Assembly (NCBI GenBank): GCA_030068145.1
Contig: JAPJBO010000034.1
Span: 495,452 to 559,451, forward strand
Direction: 5' to 3'
From: Diplonema papillatum
Taxonomy: Eukaryota; Euglenozoa; Diplonemea; Diplonemida; Diplonemidae
DNA: 64,000 nt
Shown piece by piece: positions 50,147 to 60,000 of the stretch (positions within the stretch are counted from its first letter, which is position 1; every line of letters begins with the position of its first letter). A program made the position numbers and the translations under genes. The notes under the pieces are model-generated. The model was not told where the DNA came from and did no database searches. It was given only the letters and a program-made list of their open reading frames with translations.

Positions 50147-53100
50147 ATGGAAGAAGAAAACAGCCCGTTGGGGGGCTCTTTCGGCACCGACCCGACCCAT
50201 GCCTCCGGCAAGTCAGCGGCAAAACCGCGGTATGTGGGGGTGGCGAATCTGGGGTTCTTACTGGGTGCACGCCCAATTAAAATGGTTGCGTGAATCTACG
50301 TTTTTGCCCCAGTGTGGAAATTCAAGATTTTTCCCCGAAGCGGGCGGAAGGTGTTTTCTCACCATACTTCTCGGTTGCTGGAACCCCTGGATGAAGGTAA
50401 TGAAACCGAAGAGGTCGTACTCGCACCGGAACAGGGCAGAAAGGCCCCATCCGCCGCCGCTGATGAGCTCCAACTTTGAGATAGTGCTGTTCTCTGGCGA
50501 AGCCTGTCAGGCCAATGGGAGCAAGGACGTTGTCCGAAGACGCTGACACTTACCCTTCGCTGACGATGCCGCGGGTCACCTCCTCATCTCATCCTATCCT
50601 GGTCGATCTGAGCTAACTGAGGCAGCCGGCAAGCCGTCTCGCAACAGAAGCTTGGACGATCCGAATAGGTCCAGACGTCTCAGCCATAGACCCCTTTGAA
50701 GGAGCAATGATTAAGATTTGAACGCATCTCCATCTTTCCAACGTGCTCGCTATCGGCCTCTACGGGAGATATTCAGCCTTAGCAGAGGGATCCCTCCATG
50801 CCGATAAGCTCCGCATTCCCACTCGTGCCAGCAAAGGAGGTAACGAACATGGCTCGTCGAGGAAATACGGAGACAATGACCGAGGGTATTGGATATCCAA
50901 CGAGGGCCATATTTCTCAATGCACAATGCTCCATTCTAACTCCCTCTTTTATGAGGGGGAGTCTCTGTTGCGTTGCCTCCGGCAGCTTTTCACTCGAAAC
51001 CGCCAACCCCCTCCCCGCACAGGCCGAAAGGACGCGCGCAGGCACCCCCGAGTCTCGCCCACGCCAGCCGCCGCAGGAGCAGCGGCGGCAATTCGGACAC
51101 CGGATTCAGCGACTCGCGGCGCTTCGCCCCGTCGCTGCGAGAGTTCGACGACCTCGAGTCCCCCGGGCACGACCTCCACCGCAAGCCGAGCGCCGGGCTG
51201 CACTCTCGGTCCATCTCGCCCAACGCTTCTCCGCGCGTTTACCGCAGAAGCAGCGGTGCCGGCGTCGGCGGGCACGCCGTGGGACTGGGCGCGAACATCG
51301 CGTCGCCCTTGAACGCGGCCACGGAGACCTCGAACGTCCGTGTCATGGTCCGGGTGCGACCCTTCGGGCAGAAGGAAATCGACGAGGTCACGCAGGCCGG
51401 CGGGTACTTGCAGTCCGTCATCGACATGCCGAGAAAGGATCAGGTGTGTGCCGCCTCCTCCCTTCCCCCCCGCGAGTTCAATTCCCTTCAATCCAGACTC
51501 ACACCGTTTCCTATCTGCAGGCACTCAGGTTATGGCTGCCTTGTGTGTCCGTGGCTTAAATAATAAAGCCACAGCTACGAACAAACCGCGTCTCACGCTT
51601 CCAGTATTTTTGCATATGGCACCTGCTTTGTTTGTAGTTTGGAAATACTTGAGGGATACCTCAAATCTCAAATACAAATCTCAAAGAGGTGAATGTGCTG
51701 CGGCCTGCATGAAACATGGATCTGGAGGCGGCAGTTGTAGTGTTTCTCCCCCTCGCCTGCTTCAGAAATACTCGAGGGGCTGCCTTGTGCTTACTTTTGT
51801 TGAACGCTTACGCCCGCCACTAAACCCAGAGTCACCTGTGTTTCGGGTGGGCTACAGCACATTTACTAGTCCCTCAAGGTTTCATACCCTACCTGCGGAG
51901 TCTTACACTCCCTGCGACCATTTTCCCTTTCCCCTATTTTATTTTACACTTTCTTCGACGAAGACTCGATGCTAGTATCAAACATGCACGAGAGGCAGTG
52001 TTCTGCCTAAACATTAAACTAAGTTTTCCCCCCGCCTCACAAGTCAAACGGAGACTTCAAAACCCCGACCGCTTACTACAAGAAACAGTCTAGAATCCGT
52101 TCAGCTAAGGTCGCCCGGAGACCCTAAGATCCCGGAATCCCAAGCGAACTTTAACTCTAAAACCCCCTGGCTTTTCATGCCGAAGCAGAACGACCCCCTC
52201 CAGGACCCAATCTCACACCCCCTAAACGTTAGGGGACCTCTCACAAGGTTTCACAACGGAGAGATGCATCACCCGAAACGAGCAGCACCTTTTCACTTGT
52301 CAACTCCTTCTCTCAACAGCCTCTACGGTCAACAGGAGACTTTAAAATACCGACCTTCTAATCCACAAATAACGCTAAACACAGGTGCTTCTTCTGGACC
52401 ACGCAAACGAATACGCGGTGTTGCAAGGTTTCAACTTCGATGAGGTGTACTGGTCGTGCACGCAGCAGAAGTCGAACGTCGATTTCGGTGACCAGGTGAA
52501 GGTGTTCGAGTCCACGGGCATGCCGGCGCTGGCAGCCGCCTGGGAAGGCATAAATTCGTGCATTTTCGCGTACGGCCAGACCGGCTCCGGGAAGACCCAC
52601 ACCATGATGGGCGACCCGAGCCAAATCGCGAACCCGGAGGGCTGCGACGAGAAGGACCTCGGAGTTATCCCGCGCCTCTGCCGGGACATGTTCGCCCAGC
52701 TCGAGCAGAAAAGCTTGACGGCGGCGCAGCACGGGCTGCGGCGGACGGCGGACGTGAGGGTGCGATTCTACGAGATTTACAACGAAAAGGTCCGCGATTT
52801 GCTCGGGAAGGTGTGCGATGGACCCGAGCTGAGGTTCACGTACGCGGGGACGAAGGACGTCACGAAGCTGAACCCCGAGGATTTGAAGATCAGGGAGCAT
52901 CCGACCGAGGGGCCGTACGTCGAAGGCATCAGCATCCACCAGCCGAAGTCGTACGAGGACATCATCGCCCTCATCAACGCGGGAAACCAAGAGCGGTCTG
53001 TCGCGACTACGAACCTGAACGATAGGTCGTCGCGGTCGCACGCCATTTTCCGCGTTACGGTCACGCAGACCACGTTTTACGACCAAGAGCGGGTCGGTAT

Positions 53101-53940
53101 CGGCGGTCCTAAGACGACCACGCATCAAAGAAGGGCCAACATCAACTTGGTGGATCTTGCCGGGTCTGAGAACGTGAAGCGGAGCGGAGCGAGCGGATCG
53201 ACGCTCATCGAAGCGCAGAAGATCAACTTGTCGTTGACGACGTTGCGTCGGGTTATCGACGCGCTGATTGAAAACAAGTCGCAGAAGAACGTGCCGTACC
53301 GTGACTCGACGCTCACGTGGCTCCTGCGGGAGGACCTTGGCGGGAACTCGAAGACGTACATGCTCGCGACCGTCAGCCCTCACCACACGAACGCGCACGA
53401 ATCACACCGCACGCTGGAATACGCCATGCGAGCCCGCGCCATCGTCAACAGCGTCCGAGTCAACGAGGACGAGACCGCCAAGATGATCGCCGACCTCGAA
53501 AAGAAGATCTTTGAGTCCGCCCAGCAAATGAGCAAGGGAGTGTCCGAGGCTGAGCGGATTGACCTCGAACAGCAGATGGCCGAAGCGGAGAAGGCCCGGA
53601 CGGAGATCGAGAGCCGGCTTCTCGACGCCGCAAACGAAGCGAGCAAGTACAAAGAGCAGCTCGAGCAGGAGAAGGAGAAGAACATGGCGTTCGCTTTCCG
53701 GCACGCGCTGATGCTCCGTGCTGCAAAAGCGAGACTTACCAAGGCTGAAACGATGCATATGGGTGACTCGAAGGAACTTGCGTCAATCAGAGAGACGATG
53801 AAAGCCATCGGGCACCACAACATTGAAGAATTCGCGCAGATTCTAACGAGCGAGCGCAGCAAGGTCGAAACCCTCGTCCAGCAGAAGCTTGAACTGCAGA
53901 AGCAGAAGGACTCGCTCGAGCTTGAGCACAGAGCCCTGCA
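50147..53940 (+). CDS. Kinesin-3-like motor protein, three exons visible, tail missing
   Basis: Exons are 50147-50229, 51023-51443 and 52385-53940. The introns have GT-AG ends (CG/GTATGT...CCGCACAG and CAG/GTGTGT...AAACACAG), and the phases join without a break. The product, about 686 residues so far, is a microtubule motor. A Ser/Arg-rich N-terminus of about 125 residues precedes NVRVMVRVRPFGQKE. Exon 3 has the ATP-binding loop FAYGQTGSGKTHTM, switch I (NDRSSRSHAIF), switch II (LVDLAGSENVKRSG) and PYRDSTLTWLLREDLGG. The last, with the GMPALAAAWEGINSC stretch, resembles kinesin-3. A coiled coil follows (53500-53940). At 53941 GTATGC looks like a donor (GCCCTGCA/GTATGC), but I find no convincing next exon. 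No FHA or cargo domain is seen before retroelement B begins at 55.05 kb. Confidence 0.88.
51612..51870 (+). repeat. Family A foldback pair inside kinesin intron 2
   Basis: A diverged forward family A copy (about 51612-51775) runs into an inverted copy. The second half (AAATACTCGAGGGGCTGCCT, GAACGCTTACGCCCGCCACT, GGGCTACAGCACATTTAC) is the reverse complement of family A. The intron transcript could form a long hairpin. Confidence 0.75.
51948..52032 (+). repeat. Family H repeat inside kinesin intron 2
   Basis: TTCTTCGACGAAGACTCGAT, GCACGAGAGGCAGTGTTCTG and AAACTAAGTTTTCCCCCCGC. Confidence 0.8.
52045..52357 (+). repeat. Cluster of family D units near the 3' end of kinesin intron 2
   Basis: Units lie at 52045-52080, 52108-52165 (CCCGGAGACCCTAAGATCCC, AATCCCAAGCGAACTTTAAC) and, in part, 52334-52357. 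Confidence 0.55.
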
Positions 53941-54548
53941 GTATGCTATTCCTTGTATATCCTCACCAGTCGGGGAGGGTCGTAAGATCGTGTCTCCGGT
54001 CGTCTCCAGTAATTCCTCAAGACACGGGTCCAGGGGTAGAGGTCAAATCCTCCAGCTCTGGAAACACCCCACCAGATTCCAGGTACAATCCAGAGTAATT
54101 GTGCCTTGTTCGAGCAGTGCAGCTTCTGCATCTTTCTCTCCAGCTGAGTGACCCTGTCCTTGACTTCTCGCTTCTAGCGTCTGCCTCAGGGTTTGGGTGA
54201 CACTAGACTGCTGTGTCCGGCATTTCGATGCGGTTCTAGGAGATACGGCAGGCCGGTGGAGGGGAAAAGAGGGGTTGACAGAAGGATTCTCTGTCGATCG
54301 CATCGCTTCTAAACACATGATACTCGACGTAGCTGCTTTGACTTCGAATGGGAAGGGAGGAGATATAGAGGTAGAGGGGCAAATACAATACAAACACAAT
54401 CTGAGTTGTTCCCGCCTGCGAGACACCCAACTCTGTGTCTTCCAGATCACGGAAGCGGGTGATTACAAGTACAGCGAAGTAGGAAACGGCTCTAACCGCA
54501 ACTGCTTGGCCACATTGCCCAATGGCACTTCATACCAGTCAGGGCAAC

Positions 54549-54938
54549 ATGAACGATGACACAAAAACGCGGTTTATCACCCGGTCGTCGAACATGGGTC
54601 CCGTTCCCAATCCCACTGGGGACGGGTCAAGCTTCTTCAACGAAGTACTCGAAGGCCTATCGCAGTCGCAACCCGAGTCGCCACCTCGCAGAAAACGCCC
54701 ACGCATGCCAACAGCCAGTCCAACAGCCAGCCAGTCACCAAGCGGGAAACCGGAGACGAAGAAGACACAGTCCGACCAGAATGTTGATAAGACATCTCAA
54801 GGTAACGCTCAGCCACTGGAATGTTCCCACTGTGGGGCAACCGAAAAACTGAGCGGCGGATCTTTCGCCAACGCACGGGGTGTCGAAATCCACGAGCGCA
54901 CCTGTGCAAAAAACCCCGCATGCCACCAAAGTACCTAG
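54549..54938 (+). CDS. Small zinc-finger ORF (possible exon or ORF1 remnant)
   Basis: A 129-residue frame from the ATG at 54549. It is rich in Ser, Pro, Thr and basic residues (PPRRKRPRMP). It ends with a finger-like CSHCGATEKLSGGSFANARG-VEIHERTC, that is C-x2-C ... H-x3-C. That finger style (C-x2-C, then a GVEIH-type helix) recalls the N-terminal fingers of some site-specific non-LTR elements, although those more often end in His. It lies between the kinesin gene and element B, in the same orientation. It could be a distal exon of another gene or the stump of an older retroelement. It is not part of the kinesin frame. Confidence 0.4.
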   Translation: MNDDTKTRFITRSSNMGPVPNPTGDGSSFFNEVLEGLSQSQPESPPRRKRPRMPTASPTASQSPSGKPETKKTQSDQNVDKTSQGNAQPLECSHCGATEKLSGGSFANARGVEIHERTCAKNPACHQST

Positions 54939-55053
54939 CCCAGTCCTATCTGGAGCGCTGGCCCGGCGAGCTACGAGGGCACAAACCTTTTCCTTTTCCC
55001 CCGTCTCTTTTCCATTCTTGCATATCAGGCCTGCATGCCCCATCAAAAGCAAT

Positions 55054-55098
55054 TAATCCATGTGGTTCATGTACTTAAAAGAACTCAATGCTAAACAA
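55054..55098 (+). repeat. 5' flank repeat of retroelement B
   Basis: TAATCCATGTGGTTCATGTA to AACTCAATGCTAAACAA, identical to the 3' copy at 63071-63115 over this length. Confidence 0.88.
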
Positions 55099-55258
55099 CC
55101 AACGATTTAAAAGCTACAGTTTCTGTACTTTATTGGCTGCTCACGCGGCCGGTAAAGTGCGCCCGGACAACATCCAGGACAAACACCCCCTTAACACAAC
55201 AGCGGTACCCACCCGCTTAAAGAACACGAGCTGCCCGCTGCTCACCCAAACGGAAGCG

Positions 55259-55533
55259 ATGGACAGGATCAACGTCCTGATCCAGGAGGCGCGGGGGATG
55301 GCTGAGCACGCCGCCCTCGACGAGCTGGATGCCGTTTACGGCATCATCGACGTGGCAACGACGCTGCTCAGGCGTAGGATCGAAGCGCGGAGCGGCAAGC
55401 CGGCGCAGCAACCACCAAGGCAGCAGCAGCAGCAACTGAAGCAGCAACAGCAGCGACCGCAGCAGCAGCAGCAGCAGCAGCAGCCGAAACAGCAACAGCA
55501 GCAGCAGCAACCGAAGCAGCAACAGCAGCGACC

Positions 55534-55565
<32 letters not shown>

Positions 55566-57079
55566 GGCAACCGCAACAGCAACAGCAACACCAACAGCAA
55601 CAGCAGCAACACCAACAGCAGCCGCAGCAGCAGCAACCACAACGCCCCCGGCAAGGGAACGCGCCCACCTGGGCGGACGTGACCAGGCGGCCCCCGCCGC
55701 CCTGCGAGATCGACGCCGCCGACTGGGACGCGCCGGTCCTCCCAGAACCCAACTTCGAGGCGGTCGGGGCTGGGCTCTGGGTCGCCCCCAGCGCCGCCGC
55801 AGCAGAGGAAGCGAAGGGACCCGCTGCGGATGCGGTGGACGTCGCGGAGCGCGACGGGAAGCGGGTGCGCCTTGGCGTGCTGTGCCGTGAGACCTTCAGC
55901 GACGCGCGACGGGGCCCCGTGCTGATGGTGGGCGGAAGGGTACAAGAGATGTACCTGTGGACGGGCGGAGAACCGGTGCGCCAGCGGGGGCAGGTGACAG
56001 TGCAGAGAGTGCCCGTCGGCGCGGTGAAGCCGACCGCTGCCACGACGGTGCTGGCCTTCGTCGTGGCCCGCAAACACGCGTCGGAGGAGACGTGGTCTTG
56101 CGTGGAGAAGGACCCCCGCACGGCGCTGACACGCCTATGCCGAAGGGCCGTCAGGGCGGCCCTAAAGATGGACATACGTGTCCGCGACGACACCATGTGG
56201 GGCGTGTCGTCGCAGCAGGGGCGGCGCGAGCTGGTCGTGCGGGTGCCCCGCGCCCATGCCGACGAGATCCTGGCCAGCTCCGGTCGGGATGGCTGCTTCT
56301 GGCGGTCGACGGAGAAGGCGTGCCGGGACAGCATGCCGGTGGTCGCCCTGCAGAAGGGGGCCACGAGGGCGGTCGCCCTGGAAGTGGCGAAGCGGGCAGG
56401 CGGGGCGGCCGCCGGTCTCGTGCTCGCCGGCAAACGCCTCCTCGTACGCGCACGCAGCGACGCCGCGCTGGAAGAGGTGCGTGCGGCGGCCGGCGAACAC
56501 GCCGCTGCCCCCCTCGAGTCGAAGCCGCGTTTCCTGCTCATGGGCGCGGCGCCACGCGAGCACGAGGCGGACGTGGAGCACGTCCTGCGGCAGGCCGGCT
56601 GGCAGGCAGACGTCGTCTCGTCGTTCCTGCGAGGTGGGGTGCGGGTCTGCGTCGTGACGTCGGCCACCGACCCTCCGTTCCGCGGAGGAGGCACCCGATC
56701 TCCGGGTGAACCCCTTCGACGGAGGGGAGATGCCGAGGGAGCGGCGCAGGCGGCTCGCTGCCGGCCCCAGCGGGAAGCGGCGGGTGCGGCTGCCGGCGCC
56801 GGAGGAAGACGAGCCGCAGCCAGCAGCCCCGCCAGCGGCCCCGCCAGCGGACGCGGCAGCGCAGAAGAAGAGGAAGACGCCGGAGCCGGCAGGGGACGGG
56901 CCGGCTCCCGCGGGAAGCGACGTCCGGATGGACGAGAGCACGTCCACGCCTTCGGGGACCCGACGAAGGCCGCCGCCGGCTACACCTGCGGCGTGTGTAG
57001 GAAGAAGAAGGCGAAGGGTCAGCTTCGCCTGGAATGCGAGGGCTGCGACGTCAGCGCGTGCAAGACTTGCACGAGCTGA
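55259..57079 (+). CDS. Element B ORF1: polyQ protein with C-terminal zinc cluster
   Basis: The protein has 606 residues from the ATG at 55259; an in-frame ATG at 55088, inside the flank repeat, would add 57. A helical N-terminus (MDRINVLIQEARGMAEHAAL) is followed by a Gln-rich stretch of about 70 residues (55424-55650). A middle part of about 300 residues (GKRVRLGVLCRETFSD...ALKMDIRVRDDTMWG...VTSATDPPF) may hold RNA-binding folds, but I see no sure family. A Pro/Ala-rich linker leads to a zinc cluster HVHAF...CGVC-x11-CEGC-x4-CKTC at the very end. Element A's ORF1 is essentially that final cluster. The position just before ORF2 and the cluster suggest a nucleic-acid-binding ORF1 product, by inference. 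It ends at TGA 57077-57079. Confidence 0.7.
55424..55650 (+). repeat. CAG/CAA-rich repeat (polyglutamine) in element B ORF1
   Basis: Runs of CAGCAGCAGCAG and CAACAGCAA with imperfect 50-60 bp periodicity (CGACCGCAGCAGCAG recurs). The mixed CAG/CAA codons keep the frame while limiting pure repeat length. Confidence 0.95.
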
Positions 57080-57083
57080 CTAA

Positions 57084-60000
57084 CCCGCACCCGGCGCCAG
57101 TGGCCCCGCCAGACCATTACGGGTTGCCCTGCGCGCGAGGCCCTCGTTCGGGCTGCCGAGTCCTAGCACCCCTGCCAGGCAGTTCGATCACGCAGAGACG
57201 GAAAAAGAGAATTCCTGCTCCTCTTCTTTTCCCCTCCCTCTCTCTCACGGCGCGCCGGGCCTCAATCGCCCGGGAGTGATACCCCGAGGGCCCGGTTTTG
57301 CGCACAAACAGTTCCCCTACAATAGCCAGTGTGCCCGGCCAACTTGCAACGAGGGCCCCCCCGCCAGGGTGGAGGGACCCATCCCGGGGCTAAGTTTCCA
57401 GGCGATCCCTCGGGATCTTCTGGATAGACTGAGCCGAGCACCCGAGCTCAACCCGGAAGCCCCATGGGGAAGGCTGGGGGGTGGACACAGCAGGGAAACC
57501 CAGCAGTGGGGGCACGCCTATCGACTAGGTGAACCCCCGATCAGACTGGAACGGGGTATCCCCGAGGGGCCCCTGAAAGAAGCGGCGGATCTCATACGTG
57601 ACCGCCTTGGGTGGGAACCGGACCAGTTGCTGGCCAACTGGTACCGGAGGGGAGTGGGGATCAACCCCCACAAAGACCAGAGAGAACTGGGTCCGAGGGT
57701 AGCGACCATATCGCTCTTGAGCGACACGGTCATGGAATGGGAGAGGGGGAGCCGGAGAGTGAGAACCCCTCTGCCGGTCGGCACACTGTGCCACATGGAA
57801 GGCGAGGCCAGGAACCTGTGGACACACGGGATTCGTCCCGATGATGTCGCACGCGACCGGGTCTCGCTGACCTACAGGGCCGTGCGCGAGGCCGCCTCCC
57901 AAAGTTTGCAAGGCCGGGACACCCCGCAAGAAACTCCCATACCCCCCCCGCCCAGCCCTCAGGCATCCACTGCACCCCCCCAACATCAGTCCAGCCCCGC
58001 GCCACGGACACTTTTGCTTCATCACCAAAGAACTCTACAATCAATCAAAGAATCAGCAAGACAGCGGCTGATAACCGCGGGGGACGTCGAACAAAACCCT
58101 GGTCCCGGCCGCGCGGAGATGAGGTTCGCGACGTTAAACGTAACCAACCTACTACAGTATCTCCCAGCGGCCGACGCGGTGGAAGCGGATCTTCTCTGCT
58201 GCCAGGAGGTGACACTCCTTCCGTGCAAACGGGTGCAGGCGGAGGAATACCTGCGGAAATGGTGCTGCCACTGGGGTCTGCCACCACCCGGAAGACTCTG
58301 TAGGAACTCCGGTAGTCGCTCGACGATGAACGCCGCGAACGGAGGGCTCTCCACTCTAGTACTGAGACCGATACCGGCGTACGATACGATGACGGCGCTC
58401 TCGCACGCAGCAATACGGTCCCCGGACCGAGTGAGCCATACGGTAGTAGCAACAGGGGCCGGCAACACGTTCGTGCACGTGTTCAATGTCTACTGCCCTT
58501 CCGGAAACGGGAGGGCGGAGAGCGAGGAGCGTGAGGACATGCTGGAGAAGATCCTCTTCGCAGCGGCGGATAGCCTCGGTGACGTCCCCATAATGGTGAT
58601 GGGTGACCTGAACACAGAAGAAGACCGGTCCCCTGTACTGCGGAAGGCACTAAGGAATGGATGGTCCGACGCAGCGGAACTGCACCATGCGCGTACCGGT
58701 GACACACCACCACCACCGACCTTTACCAGCGCCCGGACATCGGGCACGAGGATCGACCGCATACTCCTCAACCGAATAACGACGGGAGCTTTCCGCCAAT
58801 GCGTCACCACCGCGGTGAACGTGCCGGGACACCGGCTCGTGACAATGACCCTGGACATTGCGGCGCTGCGCCAAATCGTGTGGCGATTTAAAGTACCGCG
58901 GGAAATCTCTACGGAGGGGGGACCCAAGTGGGGCCTCTCGGACACAGAAGCTTACAGGGAAGCCGTACAGAGACTGGCCAACTCCGATTTCGCAGAACGG
59001 CTGGCAGCACAGCGAGTGGAAGAGGCCTGGCTCGAGTGGTCACGAGTCAGTGAGCAGTACTTGCAGGATGCCTTCGGAATCCCTGCGGAAGAAAGGGGAA
59101 GAAGTACCGGCCGGGGGATAAAGACGTCGCCTAAAAGAGTCTGCATCACAGCAAGCACTGCGAGCGACGGGTCGGGGGCGGCGAACAGCAGACAGCTACG
59201 GCTCCGGAAAGCCATCCACAGGATGGAACGCATCTGCAGCTACCTTGCGCAACGACGCGGGCCGGAGGCAGTTCCGCATGAGGTATCCCGCTGCTGGCAG
59301 AACAGCAGGCGGCTGGCACAGGCGTGCATGAAAGATGGCCAAGGGACAGAAGGATTCCCGGATCATGAGGAGGCGAAGCAGCTTCTCACGGCATTGCGGG
59401 AAGAGACGAGCAGGCTCGGAAGGGAAGGATCGGCGGCCAGGTTTACGAAGTACCGAGACAAGCTGAACGAGAGGGCCGATGCGAGCAGACGATGTCTGAC
59501 AACCATCTGCGCCGGACGCGCTGAGCCGTCGGGGGTGTTGCGAAACGGGGGCGGGGGTGACTGCAAATGTTGACGAGATGGACGAGGCGCTGAACACTGC
59601 GTGGGACCCTATCCTGCGTAAGTACAAGGACGGGCCAGAGCCGGAGTACGAGCCGTTTCGGGATCGGTTCCAGGATCACATCGGCCCACATATGATGGAA
59701 GCCGGAACAATCACGGGGGAGGAGCTGCGAATTCTGCTGAGGAAGAAGCCGAAGAAAAGCGCGTCAGGGGTGGATGGCTGGCGTATGGCTGAACTGCGGG
59801 AGTTGCCGCTCCCCCTGCTGAATGCACTTGCAGACGTCATGAACCTGGTCGAAGCAACTGGAGACTGGCCGGCAAGCATGACAACTGCGCTGGTGTCGAT
59901 GGTGCCGAAAGACGAGAGTCAAGACCCGCTGCACACAAGACCGATAACCGTCACATCCGCCGTGTACCGCCTATGGGCCTGCCGCAGGCTGGCGGACATA

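Noticed and set aside
54143-54200. Fourth kinesin exon after CTCTCCAG or CTTCTAG
   Set aside because: The first acceptor gives an immediate stop in the required phase. The second opens a frame without kinesin features that overlaps a dispersed repeat piece.
55424-55650. CRISPR-like array
   Set aside because: The periodicity comes from CAG/CAA codons. There are no constant repeats with unique spacers, and the genome is eukaryotic.
55217-56077. Leucine-run membrane-like minus-strand frame
   Set aside because: The poly-Leu stretch is the complement of the CAG repeat in element B ORF1, not a real membrane protein.
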